64,000 nt of DNA from contig SSBO01000012.1 in NCBI GenBank assembly GCA_005281725.1, positions 11,065,254 to 11,129,253 on the forward strand, read 5' to 3'. Each line of letters opens with the position of its first letter. The stretch's first letter is position 1. The notes below the pieces were generated by a model. The model worked only from the letters and a program-made list of their open reading frames with translations. It made no database searches and was not told where the DNA came from. Of this stretch, positions 63,884-64,000 are shown in pieces. This stretch comes from Wuchereria bancrofti. Taxonomy: Eukaryota > Nematoda > Chromadorea > Rhabditida > Onchocercidae. Both the position numbers and the translations under genes were made by a program.

Positions 63884-64000
63884 CTGCAAATAAGTATAAC
63901 AGAATCAAAAAAAAGAGACAACAAATTGGTGGGACGAAAAACAAAAATGAAGAGCTAACATAAAACATTACATATGGAATATTAAGTAACCTCGCGTGAT

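Noticed and set aside
1..64000. Wolbachia insertions, tRNA or rRNA genes, CRISPR arrays
   Set aside because: No bacterial-type long frames, no tRNA T-loop motif (GGTTCGAATCC type), no rRNA segments and no spaced repeats were found by eye.

Overview
The window looks like nuclear DNA of a nematode. It is AT-rich, and its genes are split into many short exons with GT-AG introns. Recognisable proteins match nematode genes (UNC-17, CHA-1, PHA-2), and an exact copy of the nematode SL1 spliced-leader sequence is present. The AT content, long gene-poor stretches and long introns suggest a filarial or other spirurid worm; this placement is an inference. No bacterial, organellar or viral genes, rRNA, tRNA or CRISPR arrays were seen. 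Exons were placed by hand from splice signals, and the coding phase was checked across every junction reported.

Layout. (1) 583-3729, + strand: a twelve-exon RASSF family gene (C1, RA and SARAH domains). (2) 3.7-15.4 kb: no convincing gene; AT-rich DNA that probably holds the control region of the next locus. (3) 15.5-25.9 kb, + strand: the cholinergic locus. unc-17 (vesicular acetylcholine transporter) lies directly upstream of the cha-1 (choline acetyltransferase) coding exons, as in Caenorhabditis elegans, where unc-17 is nested in the first cha-1 intron. One protein makes acetylcholine and the other loads it into synaptic vesicles. (4) 27.3-31.7 kb, - strand: two unrecognised multi-exon units that could be one gene. 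(5) 35.1-37.3 kb, + strand: a HHEX/PHA-2 homeobox gene. (6) 39.2-42.2 kb, + strand: a possible hydrophilic protein gene. (7) 43.1-64.0 kb, - strand only: an unrecognised 407-residue protein, BLOS-2 (BLOC-1 subunit), an unrecognised basic protein in one or two units, LSM-8 (U6 snRNA-binding ring) and the 3' end of an hnRNP-type RNA-binding protein.

The most unusual item is an exact 22-nt SL1 sequence at 44024-44045, on the + strand inside an intron of a - strand gene. A TATA-like box precedes it and an AATAAA follows it. It sits in a roughly 393-bp block that starts with two 84-bp tandem repeats and is bounded by a 9-bp direct repeat. It does not look like a standard SL RNA gene. It may be a solo LTR or other retroelement end carrying SL1, or the relic of a retroposed trans-spliced mRNA.
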